A stretch of DNA of 64,000 nt from Bacteroidales bacterium (lineage in GTDB: Bacteria > Bacteroidota > Bacteroidia > Bacteroidales > F082), in contig JACFNF010000002.1 of assembly GCA_019454985.1 (NCBI GenBank), forward strand, positions 106,896 through 170,895, written 5' to 3'. Every line of letters starts with the position of its first letter. Within the stretch, counting starts at the first letter, position 1. Shown in pieces: positions 17,162 through 25,779 of the stretch. The notes beneath the pieces were generated by a model. That model did not search any database and was not told the origin of the DNA. It saw only the letters and a program-made list of their open reading frames with translations. A program made the translations under genes and the position numbers.

Positions 17162-17707
17162 ATGACAGAAGAATTAATCATTGCAGGCTTTGGCGGCCAA
17201 GGCGTACTCTCGATGGGTAAAATATTGGCCTACAGCGGTATAATGCAAGATCAGGAAGTAAGCTGGATGCCTTCGTATGGTCCCGAAATGAGGGGTGGTA
17301 CAGCTAATGTCACCGTGATTGTGAGCGATGAACGTATCAGCTCACCCATCCTCACCGTTTTTGATACCGCCATCATCCTCAACCAGCAATCGCTTGATAA
17401 GTTCGAAAAATCGGTGAAGCCCGGCGGTGTCCTCATTTACGACCCCAACGGAATTACCAAACATCCTACGCGTACCGATATCAAAATCTATCAGGTGGAA
17501 GGAGCCCGTCTGGCGTTGGAAATGGGAAACGCCAAAATTTTCAATATGATTATCCTTGGCGCATACCTTCAGGTAAAACCCGTGGTGAAAATTGAAAATG
17601 TGATCAAAGGGCTTAAAGAATCACTCCCCGAACGTTACCATCATCTCATCCCAATGAATGAGGAAGCCTTAAATTTGGGAATGAAGAATGTGGTTATGTT
17701 GAGCTAA
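17162..17707 (+). CDS. 2-oxoacid:acceptor oxidoreductase gamma subunit
   Basis: 181 residues, the standard size. It opens with IIAGFGGQGVLSMGKILAYS, the glycine-rich start of the gamma domain, followed by SWMPSYGPEMRGGTANVTV and SPILTVFDTAIILNQQSL. This domain completes the CoA-binding part of the heterotetramer. It is the last gene of the ferredoxin-alpha-beta-gamma operon, with a strong hairpin terminator starting 23 nt after the stop. Confidence 0.93.
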   Translation: MTEELIIAGFGGQGVLSMGKILAYSGIMQDQEVSWMPSYGPEMRGGTANVTVIVSDERISSPILTVFDTAIILNQQSLDKFEKSVKPGGVLIYDPNGITKHPTRTDIKIYQVEGARLALEMGNAKIFNMIILGAYLQVKPVVKIENVIKGLKESLPERYHHLIPMNEEALNLGMKNVVMLS

Positions 17708-17730
17708 AGAGCATGAATAGTTTACTTAAA

Positions 17731-17770
17731 GCCGTCAGCAATGCCGCCTGACGGCTTTTTTCTTTTTTTT
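17731..17770 (+). terminator. Intrinsic terminator of the oxoacid:ferredoxin oxidoreductase operon
   Basis: GCCGTCAG (17731-17738) pairs with CTGACGGC (17748-17755) and is followed by a long T-rich run. The next gene starts directly behind it. Confidence 0.8.
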
Positions 17771-17776
17771 TGTGCC

Positions 17777-18541
17777 ATGAAAATGATTCTTTCCGACTTT
17801 CTTGAAGAAGCATACAGGCGCCACAACGTCCCCGATTTCATTCCCAATGATCCGGTGAGTATTCCTCATCTGTTCTCTAAAAAGGAAGATATTGAAATTG
17901 CCGGCTTTATCGCCGCCCTTTTTGCCTGGGGTCAACGAAAAACCATCATTAGAAAAAGCAAACAACTGTTATCCATGATGGATAATGCTCCACATGATTT
18001 TCTTATTTCAGCTGGTGAAAAGGATTTTGAAATATTTCTCGAATTCCGGCACCGCACCTTCAATGGGATTGATTGCGTTACTTTGCTGCAATCGCTGCAA
18101 CATATTTACAAACAAAGAGGAGGTCTAGAAAAAGTTGCAACAAGCGGATTTGCGCGTGGCGGCGCTTACCAGGGTATCGAGACAATGGCGGCTGCATTGT
18201 TGGAATTCCCTCATCTGAAACGTTTTCAAAAACATATTGCGCACCCATCGGCAGGTTCGGCTGCCAAACGCATCAATATGTTTTTGCGGTGGATGGTACG
18301 TCGAGATGAGGCCGGCGTGGATTTTGGATTGTGGAAAGACATCAGTCCGGCCAGGCTTGTTTGTCCTTTGGATCTTCATTCGGGAAAAGTGGCACGTAAA
18401 TTAGGACTACTTCAACGTCCGCAGAATGATTGGAAAGCAGCGGTTGAACTCACCGAAGCGTTGAAAACATTCGACCCCGACGATCCCGTCAAATACGACT
18501 TCGCCCTTTTTGGTGCAGGAGTGATGAAAGAGGTGATCTGA
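17777..18541 (+). CDS. TIGR02757 family protein (function unknown)
   Basis: 254 residues from ATG 17777. An in-frame ATG at 17741 lies inside the preceding terminator and is rejected. The sequence follows the TIGR02757 pattern: PDFIPNDPVSIPHLFSKKED, EIAGFIAALFAWGQRKTIIR, a middle AKRINMFLRWMVRRDEAGVD and the C-terminal CPLDLHSGKVARKLGLL. The fold resembles HhH/endonuclease-III-like helical proteins, but no function has been established for the family. It has no clear operon partner; 173 nt without a gene follow. Confidence 0.88.
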   Translation: MKMILSDFLEEAYRRHNVPDFIPNDPVSIPHLFSKKEDIEIAGFIAALFAWGQRKTIIRKSKQLLSMMDNAPHDFLISAGEKDFEIFLEFRHRTFNGIDCVTLLQSLQHIYKQRGGLEKVATSGFARGGAYQGIETMAAALLEFPHLKRFQKHIAHPSAGSAAKRINMFLRWMVRRDEAGVDFGLWKDISPARLVCPLDLHSGKVARKLGLLQRPQNDWKAAVELTEALKTFDPDDPVKYDFALFGAGVMKEVI

Positions 18542-18684
18542 ACCTGCAGGATAAACAGAAAAACCAAAGAGCAACTACCCGAAACACTGAAAAAATAAGG
18601 TAATTGGCGCGATGTCTTTTTATGTTCTAAGTCGTCTTTAAGCACGTTTAAACATTTTTAAATTCTGACAAAAATTAAATGTAT

Positions 18685-18692
18685 TATTTTTG
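18685..18692 (+). promoter_or_regulatory. TAnnTTTG -7 box before the outer-membrane-type protein
   Basis: TATTTTTG lies 22 nt before ATG 18715; no -33 TTG is found at normal spacing. Confidence 0.4.
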
Positions 18693-18714
18693 GTGAGGTA
18701 TTAAGCTGAATGAT

Positions 18715-19269
18715 ATGCCGGTATTTCGTTTTCTTTTCGCTTTCATCTTGTTGTTCATCACGTCGGGGCATGTTTTCTCGCAGAAGCCGGAACAGGTTGC
18801 ATCTTCAGAGCCACGCCCGAAGCGTTGGGTTATGGGAGGCGATTTTGGCTTAGGCTTTTCGGACTTTGGTTTTAATGCCCGTGTGGCCCCACAGATTGGA
18901 TATATGCTGGCGCAAAGATGGGAGGCCGGAGTGCGATTGACATACCTCTATAGCAACTTTAAATATTTGGATTTACGCTATCATTTTCACGATGTTGGGG
19001 GCGGACTTTATACTTCTTATGATGTTTATAAAGGGTTCTTTCTCCATGGGGAGAACGAACTGCTGAGTTATAACAAGGCGTTTTTCAATACGGCTGGGAT
19101 CACAAAAGACCGGGTTTTGGTCAACTCGGTCTTTGTCGGCGTTGGCTACAGACAATATTTTGGAGAAAGCAGCTCCACGTGGATCATGCTACTCTACAAT
19201 CTTAACGAGACGCTTGATTCGCCCTATAGCAACCCTTTGTTTCGGATTGGATTTGGAATTGGTCTGTAA
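18715..19269 (+). CDS. Small outer-membrane beta-barrel-like protein
   Basis: 184 residues. A signal peptide (MPVFRFLFAFILLFITSGHV) with likely cleavage before QKPEQ is followed by alternating aromatic/polar strands such as GGDFGLGFSDFGFNARVAP, QRWEAGVRLTYLYSNFKY and VFVGVGYRQYF, ending in RIGFGIGL. This is the look of a small eight-stranded outer-membrane barrel of Bacteroidota. I do not recognise a named family and give no function. The convergent galK ends 11 nt downstream. Confidence 0.7.
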   Translation: MPVFRFLFAFILLFITSGHVFSQKPEQVASSEPRPKRWVMGGDFGLGFSDFGFNARVAPQIGYMLAQRWEAGVRLTYLYSNFKYLDLRYHFHDVGGGLYTSYDVYKGFFLHGENELLSYNKAFFNTAGITKDRVLVNSVFVGVGYRQYFGESSSTWIMLLYNLNETLDSPYSNPLFRIGFGIGL

Positions 19270-19280
19270 AATGTTGATGA

Positions 19281-20441
19281 TCAGAATATCTGCTTTCCGC
19301 CATCCTGGGTTTCGGCGATATAAAACTGCGGAGTCAGGCCGGTTTTCTGGCGATAATTTTTTCCGGTGTTTTCGATAAAATTCGCCATTGCGTCTTTGTG
19401 GACGATGCTCACTGTACATCCGCCAAAGCCACCACCAGTCATACGGCTTCCGAGCACTCCTACGTTTTTCAGAGCCTCTTCGTTCATGGTATCCAACTCA
19501 AAACCAGTTACTTCATAATTTTCTTTAAGCGACTTGTGCGAAGCCGTCATGAGTTTCCCAAAACGGCTCAGATCGCCTTTGATCAATGCATCCACCGCAT
19601 CTTTGGTTCGTGCAGTTTCTTCGACTACATGTAGTGCTCTGCGACGAACCTTTTCGTCCGAAATAAGATGTTCCAAGGTTGAAAACTCGTCTGGATCAAG
19701 CTCCGCCAGAAAACTAAACTTCTTGCCTTTTTGCATCTCTGTAACGGCCTGACGACATTCGGCAACACGCTCGTTGTATTTCCCACTGTCTAATTTGTGT
19801 GGGCTGTTTGTGTTGGATATCACAATTTTATGATCTCCAAGTTCGAGCGGGACGAGCTGATAATCTAAGCTGTCGCAATTGAGGAAAAGCGCATGCCCTT
19901 GTTTCGACATGGCCGAAGCAAACTGGTCCATGATGCCACAATGGACTCCGGCAAAGTCGTGTTCGGCCTTCTGGCACATCAATGCTAAGCTTTGTCCATC
20001 AATGCCAAAACCAAACAAAGTGTTGATAGCCACTGCCGTAACCACTTCGATGGCTGCCGATGACGAAAGTCCGGCTCCCGGCGGCACGTCGCCATAATAC
20101 AACATTTCCAGACCATGAGTAATCTGAAGCCCCCTGCTGATGAACTGCGCAAAAACTCCGATCACATAATTCACCCATTCATTGCTGATGGCCATACTGA
20201 GCTCGGACAGCGGAATATCGGCCTCGAAGCTCATGTTCAGGCTTCTTAGTTTGATTACAGCTTGGTCGGTACGACGGACTAAACAATAATTGCCAAAGCT
20301 GATGGCACATGGAAACACAAATCCACCGTTGTAATCAGTATGCTCGCCAATCAGGTTGATCCGGCCGGGTGCAAAAAAACCCGCCTGTGCCATTTGGCCA
20401 TAAGTCTGGAGAAATTTTGCTTTTAATTCTTCGAGCTTCAT
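19281..20441 (-). CDS. galK: Galactokinase
   Basis: 386 residues, full length. GHMP-kinase motifs in order are the galactokinase signature GRINLIGEHTDYNGGFVFP (26-44), the phosphate loop PPGAGLSSSAAIEV (~125) and the C-terminal GSRMTGGGFGGCTVSIV (~335). It phosphorylates galactose to galactose-1-phosphate for the Leloir pathway. No galT, galE or mutarotase is adjacent. It lies 24 nt downstream of the Nramp-like gene on the same strand and may be co-transcribed with aroE and that gene, an unusual grouping. Confidence 0.95.
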   Translation of the reverse strand: MKLEELKAKFLQTYGQMAQAGFFAPGRINLIGEHTDYNGGFVFPCAISFGNYCLVRRTDQAVIKLRSLNMSFEADIPLSELSMAISNEWVNYVIGVFAQFISRGLQITHGLEMLYYGDVPPGAGLSSSAAIEVVTAVAINTLFGFGIDGQSLALMCQKAEHDFAGVHCGIMDQFASAMSKQGHALFLNCDSLDYQLVPLELGDHKIVISNTNSPHKLDSGKYNERVAECRQAVTEMQKGKKFSFLAELDPDEFSTLEHLISDEKVRRRALHVVEETARTKDAVDALIKGDLSRFGKLMTASHKSLKENYEVTGFELDTMNEEALKNVGVLGSRMTGGGFGGCTVSIVHKDAMANFIENTGKNYRQKTGLTPQFYIAETQDGGKQIF

Positions 20442-20465
20442 GGATACGGACTTTTTATGTTGATT

Positions 20466-21710
20466 TTATTTCATGAATATGAGCCAATAAAGATAGAACA
20501 TAGTGAAGGCACTCAGAAAAACAATTCCAATCCACGACCAGATGATGAGATATCTTCCCGGACGGTAATTGGCTTGAATGTTGGGCGAAGTAATGACGCG
20601 ATGGTTCAAATAGGCCAGAATGGGTGCGGTGACAAACGAAAGACTCGTGGCAAAATCAACCATTACGCGCATGGTCGTGCCCGAAATCCAGATGAGAAGA
20701 ATTACTCCGGCCGAAAGAATCAGCATCCAGCCTGAATAAGTAAGCTTTGTATTCCAAAAACTGTTGGGTTTAAAAAGATTTTTTGTACATTCCACTAAAG
20801 TACGCGGGTAAACATCGGTTACTGTAATGGTGGTTGAGAGCATGGTAGTTACTGCGGCAATCGCAATTACCGGATAAGCCCAGTTGCCAATTGTGGAGGT
20901 GTACATTCCAATGAGTTGTCCCGAAAATACACCGCCATTGGCTGAAAGTTGCTCGCCGCTGCCATACATTACTAGGGCACCTAAGGCAAGAAAAAAGGCC
21001 GCGACGATCATTGTCCCAAAAAAACCAACCCTAAATTCGATTAAAACTGATTTCAGATCTGGCTTTTCGGGCAGGGTTTCGTATTTGGCCTGACTCCAGA
21101 GACTCGTCCAAACCACAATGTCTATTGGCGCTGGCATCCAGCCGATAAAAGCGATTAAAAATAAAAGATGCTGTTTGTTGAATAAATCAAATGCAGGTGG
21201 CTGAACAACGAGGGGTCGGTGGATGCCCAAAGCACTGATGATAGCCAAAAGGGTACTCAGACTCAGCAGAATAATAATCCAACGGATCATCTTGTCTAAG
21301 AGTTGAAACTTGCCGGTAACTAAAATGACGATGGTCAATCCGGTAAGAATGGCGCTCATAGCTGTGGTGCTTAAACCCGAATGTAGCTCGAAGTTAAGTA
21401 GTCCGGCCGTCACCATCGTTAGGGCAGCCATCACCGGAAACATACTCAGGATCGAGACGATAAAAAATGCGGCAAGAATCCAGCGGGCTACATCGTAATA
21501 GGCGTCAACAAGGTTTTTGCCGGTGGCTAAAACATAGCGACTGCCTATTTCAAAAAACGGAAACTTGAGCATATTGGCCGCGATGAGCACCCACATCAGC
21601 TCGAAACCAAAATCGGCGCCTGCACGTGTTGACTGAACAAGGTGCGAAACGCCGATTGCTGCTCCGGCATACATTAATCCGGGGCCTAAAACGGTTAAAA
21701 ACCGTTTCAT
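20466..21710 (-). CDS. Nramp-family-related transporter with altered metal-binding motifs
   Basis: 414 residues from ATG 21710, which overlaps the aroE stop as ATGA; an in-frame ATG 27 nt upstream is possible. Eleven or so membrane segments follow the Nramp pattern (LGPGLMYAGAAIGVSHLVQS, then AGADFGFELMWVL). In canonical Nramps the unwound helix 1 reads DPGN, whose Asp and Asn bind Mn/Fe. Aligning on the conserved GPG and AGA-FG blocks, this protein has GVSH there. Helix 6 has WMPAPIDIVVW, keeping Met but replacing the usual MPHN-like sequence. It is therefore an Nramp relative whose substrate need not be Mn or Fe. Confidence 0.85.
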   Translation of the reverse strand: MKRFLTVLGPGLMYAGAAIGVSHLVQSTRAGADFGFELMWVLIAANMLKFPFFEIGSRYVLATGKNLVDAYYDVARWILAAFFIVSILSMFPVMAALTMVTAGLLNFELHSGLSTTAMSAILTGLTIVILVTGKFQLLDKMIRWIIILLSLSTLLAIISALGIHRPLVVQPPAFDLFNKQHLLFLIAFIGWMPAPIDIVVWTSLWSQAKYETLPEKPDLKSVLIEFRVGFFGTMIVAAFFLALGALVMYGSGEQLSANGGVFSGQLIGMYTSTIGNWAYPVIAIAAVTTMLSTTITVTDVYPRTLVECTKNLFKPNSFWNTKLTYSGWMLILSAGVILLIWISGTTMRVMVDFATSLSFVTAPILAYLNHRVITSPNIQANYRPGRYLIIWSWIGIVFLSAFTMFYLYWLIFMK

Positions 21711-22474
21711 GTTTGATGTTTTTGCCAAATTTTCCATGCGTTTTCAGCTTGATAAAGAAACATTTTTTTACCGGTGATAATTGTTGATCCATGATTAATC
21801 CCGTGTTGAAGAAAAGTCGTGATCTCGGGATTATATACCAGGTCATAAAGAATATGATCTGGCGTAAGGCATTCGTAAGGCAAAAGAGGAGCCTGATCAA
21901 CCCACAAAGGATACATTCCTAATGGGGTGGTATTGATAATCAGTTTGCATTCTTCAATCGTATAGGGAGTTACATAGTTATACGTGATCTGATCTGATTT
22001 GATTCGGTAGCGATCCACCGAAAGATAAGGTATACCAAGTCGTCGGAGTACGTATTTCACTGCTTTGGCAGACCCGCCTGTTCCCAAAACCAATGCTTTG
22101 ATACTGCATTTAGTACATTTTAGTACCTCTTTTAGCGACTGCTCAAAACCTAATGCATCGGTATTGTATCCTTTCAGGTAGGTTTTTCCATGAGCATCGC
22201 GTTTGATGGTAATGGTGTTCACCGCACCAATCATATTGGCCACAAAATCCACTTCGTTCAGATAGTGCCAAACCTGTTGTTTGTATGGGATGGTGACGTT
22301 GAGTCCGATAAGTTGCGGATTTTCCTCAATTAACTCTGGTAGTTTCTCAATGTTTTCGATTGGGTATAGCGAATAAATGGCATCAATACCCATGTTTTTA
22401 AATTTATTGTTGAAATGGGAAGCGGATTGCGAATGATCGAGTGGTTTACCAATGAGTCCGTAATACTTTGTCAT
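21707..22474 (-). CDS. aroE: Shikimate dehydrogenase
   Basis: 255 residues from ATG 22474; the frame is open upstream but MTKYYGLIGKPLDHSQSASH is the true family N-terminus. It carries the shikimate-binding SQSASHFNNKF, the catalytic lysine in LNVTIPYKQQVWHYL, GYNTDALGFEQSL (Asp), the NADP loop VLGTGGSAKAVKYVL and the C-terminal GKKMFLYQAENAWKIW. It reduces 3-dehydroshikimate in aromatic amino-acid synthesis. Its stop overlaps the Nramp-like start (ATGA), so translation is probably coupled. A minus-strand -7 box lies ~70 nt upstream. Confidence 0.95.
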   Translation of the reverse strand: MTKYYGLIGKPLDHSQSASHFNNKFKNMGIDAIYSLYPIENIEKLPELIEENPQLIGLNVTIPYKQQVWHYLNEVDFVANMIGAVNTITIKRDAHGKTYLKGYNTDALGFEQSLKEVLKCTKCSIKALVLGTGGSAKAVKYVLRRLGIPYLSVDRYRIKSDQITYNYVTPYTIEECKLIINTTPLGMYPLWVDQAPLLPYECLTPDHILYDLVYNPEITTFLQHGINHGSTIITGKKMFLYQAENAWKIWQKHQT

Positions 22475-22544
22475 AAGGTTTGTTCGTTTGTGCTTTGTTG
22501 GCACTTTAAGGGGCTCGTTTGCCAGTCTGACTTTTTTTGTCAGG

Positions 22545-22552
22545 CAAAAATA
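22545..22552 (-). promoter_or_regulatory. TAnnTTTG -7 box of the aroE-Nramp-galK unit
   Basis: On the minus strand this is TATTTTTG, 70 nt upstream of the aroE ATG. It is followed by a small CTGAC/GTCAG hairpin in the leader. Confidence 0.4.
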
Positions 22553-22584
22553 CGCTATGTTAAAGAACAAACACGAAATTAATT

Positions 22585-23958
22585 TTAACGCATCAGTTTT
22601 TTTATCCAACGCAATTTGTTGCCAAAAGGCGGGTACCGCAATGGAATATCGAGCCATAGGGCACGTTTCATGACGGGTTTCAGATGAGAAAATGCGTCGA
22701 AGCCCGCCTTTCCGTGATAGCTCCCGATTCCGCTGAAACCTGCTCCGCCAAATGGCAAAGCACTATTGGTAAAGTGCATCATGGTGTCGTTGATTGTTAC
22801 CCCACCCGCGCTTAAACTTTGTAAAAGCTTGTGAATGACTTTTTTGCGTTTGCTGAAAATATATAAAGCCAGAGGTTTGGACTTTGATCTGATGAGCTTA
22901 ATGGCTTCGTCCAAGTGTTCAAAAGTGACGATGGGAAGCAGCGGCCCAAAAATCTCCTCCTGCATTAAAACAGATTCTAATCGCGGTTGTGTGATGAGTG
23001 TCAGTCCGATGAAACGCTCTTCGATAGATACTTCGCCGCCAAAAACCACATTGCCATCGTTCAACATTTCTTTCAGACGATGAAAATGACCAGGATGGAT
23101 AATGCGTGCAAAATCATGGCTTTTTTGCTGGTCTGTACCAAAAAAATCAGTGATGCTGAACTTCATGGCAGCAATGAGTTCCTTCTCAATACTTTTGTGA
23201 ACCAGTACATAATCCGGAGCAATGCAGGTTTGCCCGGCATTGATACTTTTTCCCCAGATGATTCGTCGTGCGGCAAGCTCAACGTTGGCGCTTTCGTCCA
23301 CAACGACCGGGCTTTTGCCACCCAACTCAAGTACAACGGGAATTAATTTTTCGGCAGCTACCTGCATCACAATTTTGCCCACTCGTGGGCTGCCGGTAAA
23401 GAAAAACATGTCGAAGGGCTGCTGCAGCAGTTCGCTGGTTGTCTGTGTATCGCCGTTGATCACCCGAATGAAGTCCGGGCTAAAATTGCGGTTGATTATT
23501 TCTTCAATCAGCACCGCAGTATTTGTACTTAGTTCCGAGGGTTTAACCACAGCGCAATTTCCGGCAGCCATGGCCGCAATGAGTGGCGCCATACATAATT
23601 GAAAAGGATAATTCCAAGGTGCGATAATCAGACAGACGCCTCTCGGCTCGGGAATAATGTAACTACAGGAAGGGAAAGCTTCGATAGTGGATTTAGCTTT
23701 ACGCGAATTGGCCCATCGCCGTGTCTGTCTGATAAAGTGATTCAGCTCTTTGAGAACCAATCCGGTTTCGGTGGCATACGACTCAAATGCCGATTTATGA
23801 AGGTCGGAGTGTAGCGCTTCGGCAATGCGGTTTTCGTTCTGACGAATGATTTCCCTTAACTTTTTTAGTTGCTCGATGCGAAATGAAATCGGCAGGGTAG
23901 CTCCCGATTCGAAATATTTTTTCTGTCTGACGACGGTTTCAGCAAGCGTTGTGGTCAT
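22585..23958 (-). CDS. Aldehyde dehydrogenase family protein (ALDH3-like)
   Basis: 457 residues, the length of class-3 NAD(P)-dependent aldehyde dehydrogenases rather than ~500-residue classes. Motifs are RGVCLIIAPWNYPFQL, AAMAAGNCAVVKPSE, FFTGSPRVGK, the general-base Glu in VVLELGGKSPVVV, the catalytic Cys in NAGQTCIAPDYVLVH and NDTMMHFTNSALPFGG. The basic/aromatic C-terminus (RYPPFGNKLRWIKKLMR) resembles fatty-aldehyde types. It oxidises an aldehyde to a carboxylic acid; the substrate is unknown. It follows the TPR gene by 17 nt and is probably co-transcribed with it. Confidence 0.92.
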   Translation of the reverse strand: MTTTLAETVVRQKKYFESGATLPISFRIEQLKKLREIIRQNENRIAEALHSDLHKSAFESYATETGLVLKELNHFIRQTRRWANSRKAKSTIEAFPSCSYIIPEPRGVCLIIAPWNYPFQLCMAPLIAAMAAGNCAVVKPSELSTNTAVLIEEIINRNFSPDFIRVINGDTQTTSELLQQPFDMFFFTGSPRVGKIVMQVAAEKLIPVVLELGGKSPVVVDESANVELAARRIIWGKSINAGQTCIAPDYVLVHKSIEKELIAAMKFSITDFFGTDQQKSHDFARIIHPGHFHRLKEMLNDGNVVFGGEVSIEERFIGLTLITQPRLESVLMQEEIFGPLLPIVTFEHLDEAIKLIRSKSKPLALYIFSKRKKVIHKLLQSLSAGGVTINDTMMHFTNSALPFGGAGFSGIGSYHGKAGFDAFSHLKPVMKRALWLDIPLRYPPFGNKLRWIKKLMR

Positions 23959-23975
23959 GCTGCTTTTGTTGTTTG

Positions 23976-25388
23976 CTAAGGCGCAAATTGTAAAATTAAC
24001 TCTGTCACTCTTGGGTTATCTTTAAGAGCCGGCATGAAATCGTAAAGATCTGTATGTCCTTCAAAATCAATACTAAGAGCTAATTCTAAATATTCGTACG
24101 CCTGATCAGGTTTTTTGTTGAGCATCAGCGCCGCCACTAAACGATAGAGTAAACCCGGATTGTTGGGCTGGTGAATAAGTCCGGTTTTTAGGATCTGAAC
24201 TGCTTTTTCGATTTCACCCGAAGCAATGTGCATATAAGCATAATCCTTCCAAAGATCGGGATCGAACGGATCGTTTTCTTCCACTACCTGATAGTGTTCG
24301 CGGGCTTTGTCAAAACGCTTTATTTTGATGAAAAGGTCAGCAATAATGAGATGGAACTCGTTGTTGAAAGAATCGAGTTCAATGGCTTTTTCGAGATAAT
24401 GGATTGCTTTCCGGGTTTCTCCTTTTTCGTCATAAATCACTCCCATACCGGCCCAGGCATCGGCAAAATACTCGTCTTTGGCAATGGCTTTTCTGTAAAA
24501 TAGCAAGGCTTCCTCAAAATCCAGCATCTTTTCGTGACATTCGCCCATATAATATAAGGTGAGCGAATCGGCTTCTTCGTATTGTTCCGACTCGTGGAAA
24601 TATTCGAGCGCCTTGTGATAATTGCCAAGCGTGGAATAAAGCTGACCGATGTTGATGATGGCCGGTAAATAACTTTCCTCAATGGAAAGCGCATACTCCA
24701 TCGCATCAATGGCTTTCTCATAAAGCTGCAAATGGTAGAAAGCCAATCCGAGGTTGAACCATGCAGCGTGATTTGTCGGGTTTTTTTCGAGGTATTGCTG
24801 AAAGAAAGTAATTCCATCTTCGATGCGCTCGGCCATTTCGAAACACAAACCAATTTCGCTTAAAATCTGGTCGGGCGACTCGGTATATTCCATGGCTTTT
24901 TGAAGATACGAAAGGGCTTTGTCAAACTCGCCAAGGTTTTCATACTGAAGTGCAATGGTTACATAAAGCTCTTCCATTTCGTCTTCGTCGGCCAGCATTA
25001 AGGCTTTTTCATATTCCTCAACCGATTTGGCAAAGTTGAGCATCATGTTGTACACCGCACCCTTCATCAGGTAGATGTCAGAATCTTCCGGTTCTTCATT
25101 TTCGATATCGTCGAGCACTTTGATGGCTTTTGATAAATGGCCATCGTCGGCAAGCTGCTTTGCCCATAAAAGTTTGATGCGATAGTTGTTCCGGTGCAGC
25201 TTCAATGCTTTTTCCAGAACCAACCGGGCTTTTTCCTGTTTTTGGGTTTCGGTGAAAAAACTATACAATTCTTCAAATTCTTCCGAGTCAAAATAACCAT
25301 CTCCGCCGTTTCGTACCATTTCGTCAAAACGGGAAATCAGTTCGTCTAACTGAAAATCGTCATCCCACTCTGATTCACCACTTGTCAT
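23976..25388 (-). CDS. Tetratricopeptide-repeat protein
   Basis: 470 residues, acidic, starting MTSGESEWDDDFQLDELISR, with no signal peptide, so probably cytoplasmic. About eleven to twelve TPR units of 34 residues run from ~50 to the end, for example AWFNLGLAFYHLQLYEKAID, AWAGMGVIYDEKGETRKAIH and HLIIADLFIKIKRFDKAREH. TPR arrays bind partner proteins; the partner is unknown. It has its own -7 box and is followed by an ALDH gene. It is divergent from the phosphohexomutase gene across a 410-nt spacer. Confidence 0.9.
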   Translation of the reverse strand: MTSGESEWDDDFQLDELISRFDEMVRNGGDGYFDSEEFEELYSFFTETQKQEKARLVLEKALKLHRNNYRIKLLWAKQLADDGHLSKAIKVLDDIENEEPEDSDIYLMKGAVYNMMLNFAKSVEEYEKALMLADEDEMEELYVTIALQYENLGEFDKALSYLQKAMEYTESPDQILSEIGLCFEMAERIEDGITFFQQYLEKNPTNHAAWFNLGLAFYHLQLYEKAIDAMEYALSIEESYLPAIINIGQLYSTLGNYHKALEYFHESEQYEEADSLTLYYMGECHEKMLDFEEALLFYRKAIAKDEYFADAWAGMGVIYDEKGETRKAIHYLEKAIELDSFNNEFHLIIADLFIKIKRFDKAREHYQVVEENDPFDPDLWKDYAYMHIASGEIEKAVQILKTGLIHQPNNPGLLYRLVAALMLNKKPDQAYEYLELALSIDFEGHTDLYDFMPALKDNPRVTELILQFAP

Positions 25389-25413
25389 AGTTTCACTGAA
25401 AAAAAAGTTGTTG

Positions 25414-25421
25414 CAAAAGTA
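25414..25421 (-). promoter_or_regulatory. TAnnTTTG -7 box of the TPR-ALDH unit
   Basis: TACTTTTG on the minus strand, 25 nt before the TPR ATG. No -33 TTG is seen at normal spacing. Confidence 0.4.
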
Positions 25422-25612
25422 CTACATTCTGAAAGATTTGTCATGACCCCAGCGGAGAAGCTTGTTGGTAAAAATAAAAAATCATTATATATGATTGATT
25501 ATCAATGTGATGAAATAATAAGGTTTTTGCCTTCATTTCACATCTGACTTTGTTTTGTGTTTCATAAAAGTAGAACACTTTTCAAGAAAAAACGAGTCGG
25601 TTTCGTTTTTTT

Positions 25613-25760
25613 ATTAACCGACATCCGAGGCTGTTTTGTTAATAAGTGAGAGGCTGTAAAACCTTTAGGCGTGTTTTTCTCACTCGGTTGTTGTTTGACT
25701 ATGGCAAAAGGTCATTTTGCAATACAACTGCGTTCATTGGCGGCCATTGATTAACCGACA
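25613..25760 (+). repeat. Pair of identical 11-mers ATTAACCGACA
   Basis: ATTAACCGACA occurs at 25613-25623 and again at 25750-25760. The second copy lies between the -33 and -7 elements of the phosphohexomutase promoter, so the pair could be operator sites. Chance cannot be excluded. Confidence 0.35.
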
Positions 25761-25779
25761 ATGTTTTCGTTTATTTTTG
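25747..25779 (+). promoter_or_regulatory. Bacteroidota-type promoter of the phosphohexomutase gene
   Basis: The -33 TTG (25747-25749) and the -7 TATTTTTG (25772-25779) are separated by 22 nt; the ATG is 19 nt downstream of the -7 box. Confidence 0.55.

Noticed and set aside
25480..25506. Fur box in the 410-nt spacer
   Set aside because: The palindromes AATCAT-TATAT-ATGATT and ATTGA-TTA-TCAAT resemble Fur sites only in A/T content; the 7-1-7 TGATAAT pattern is not met.
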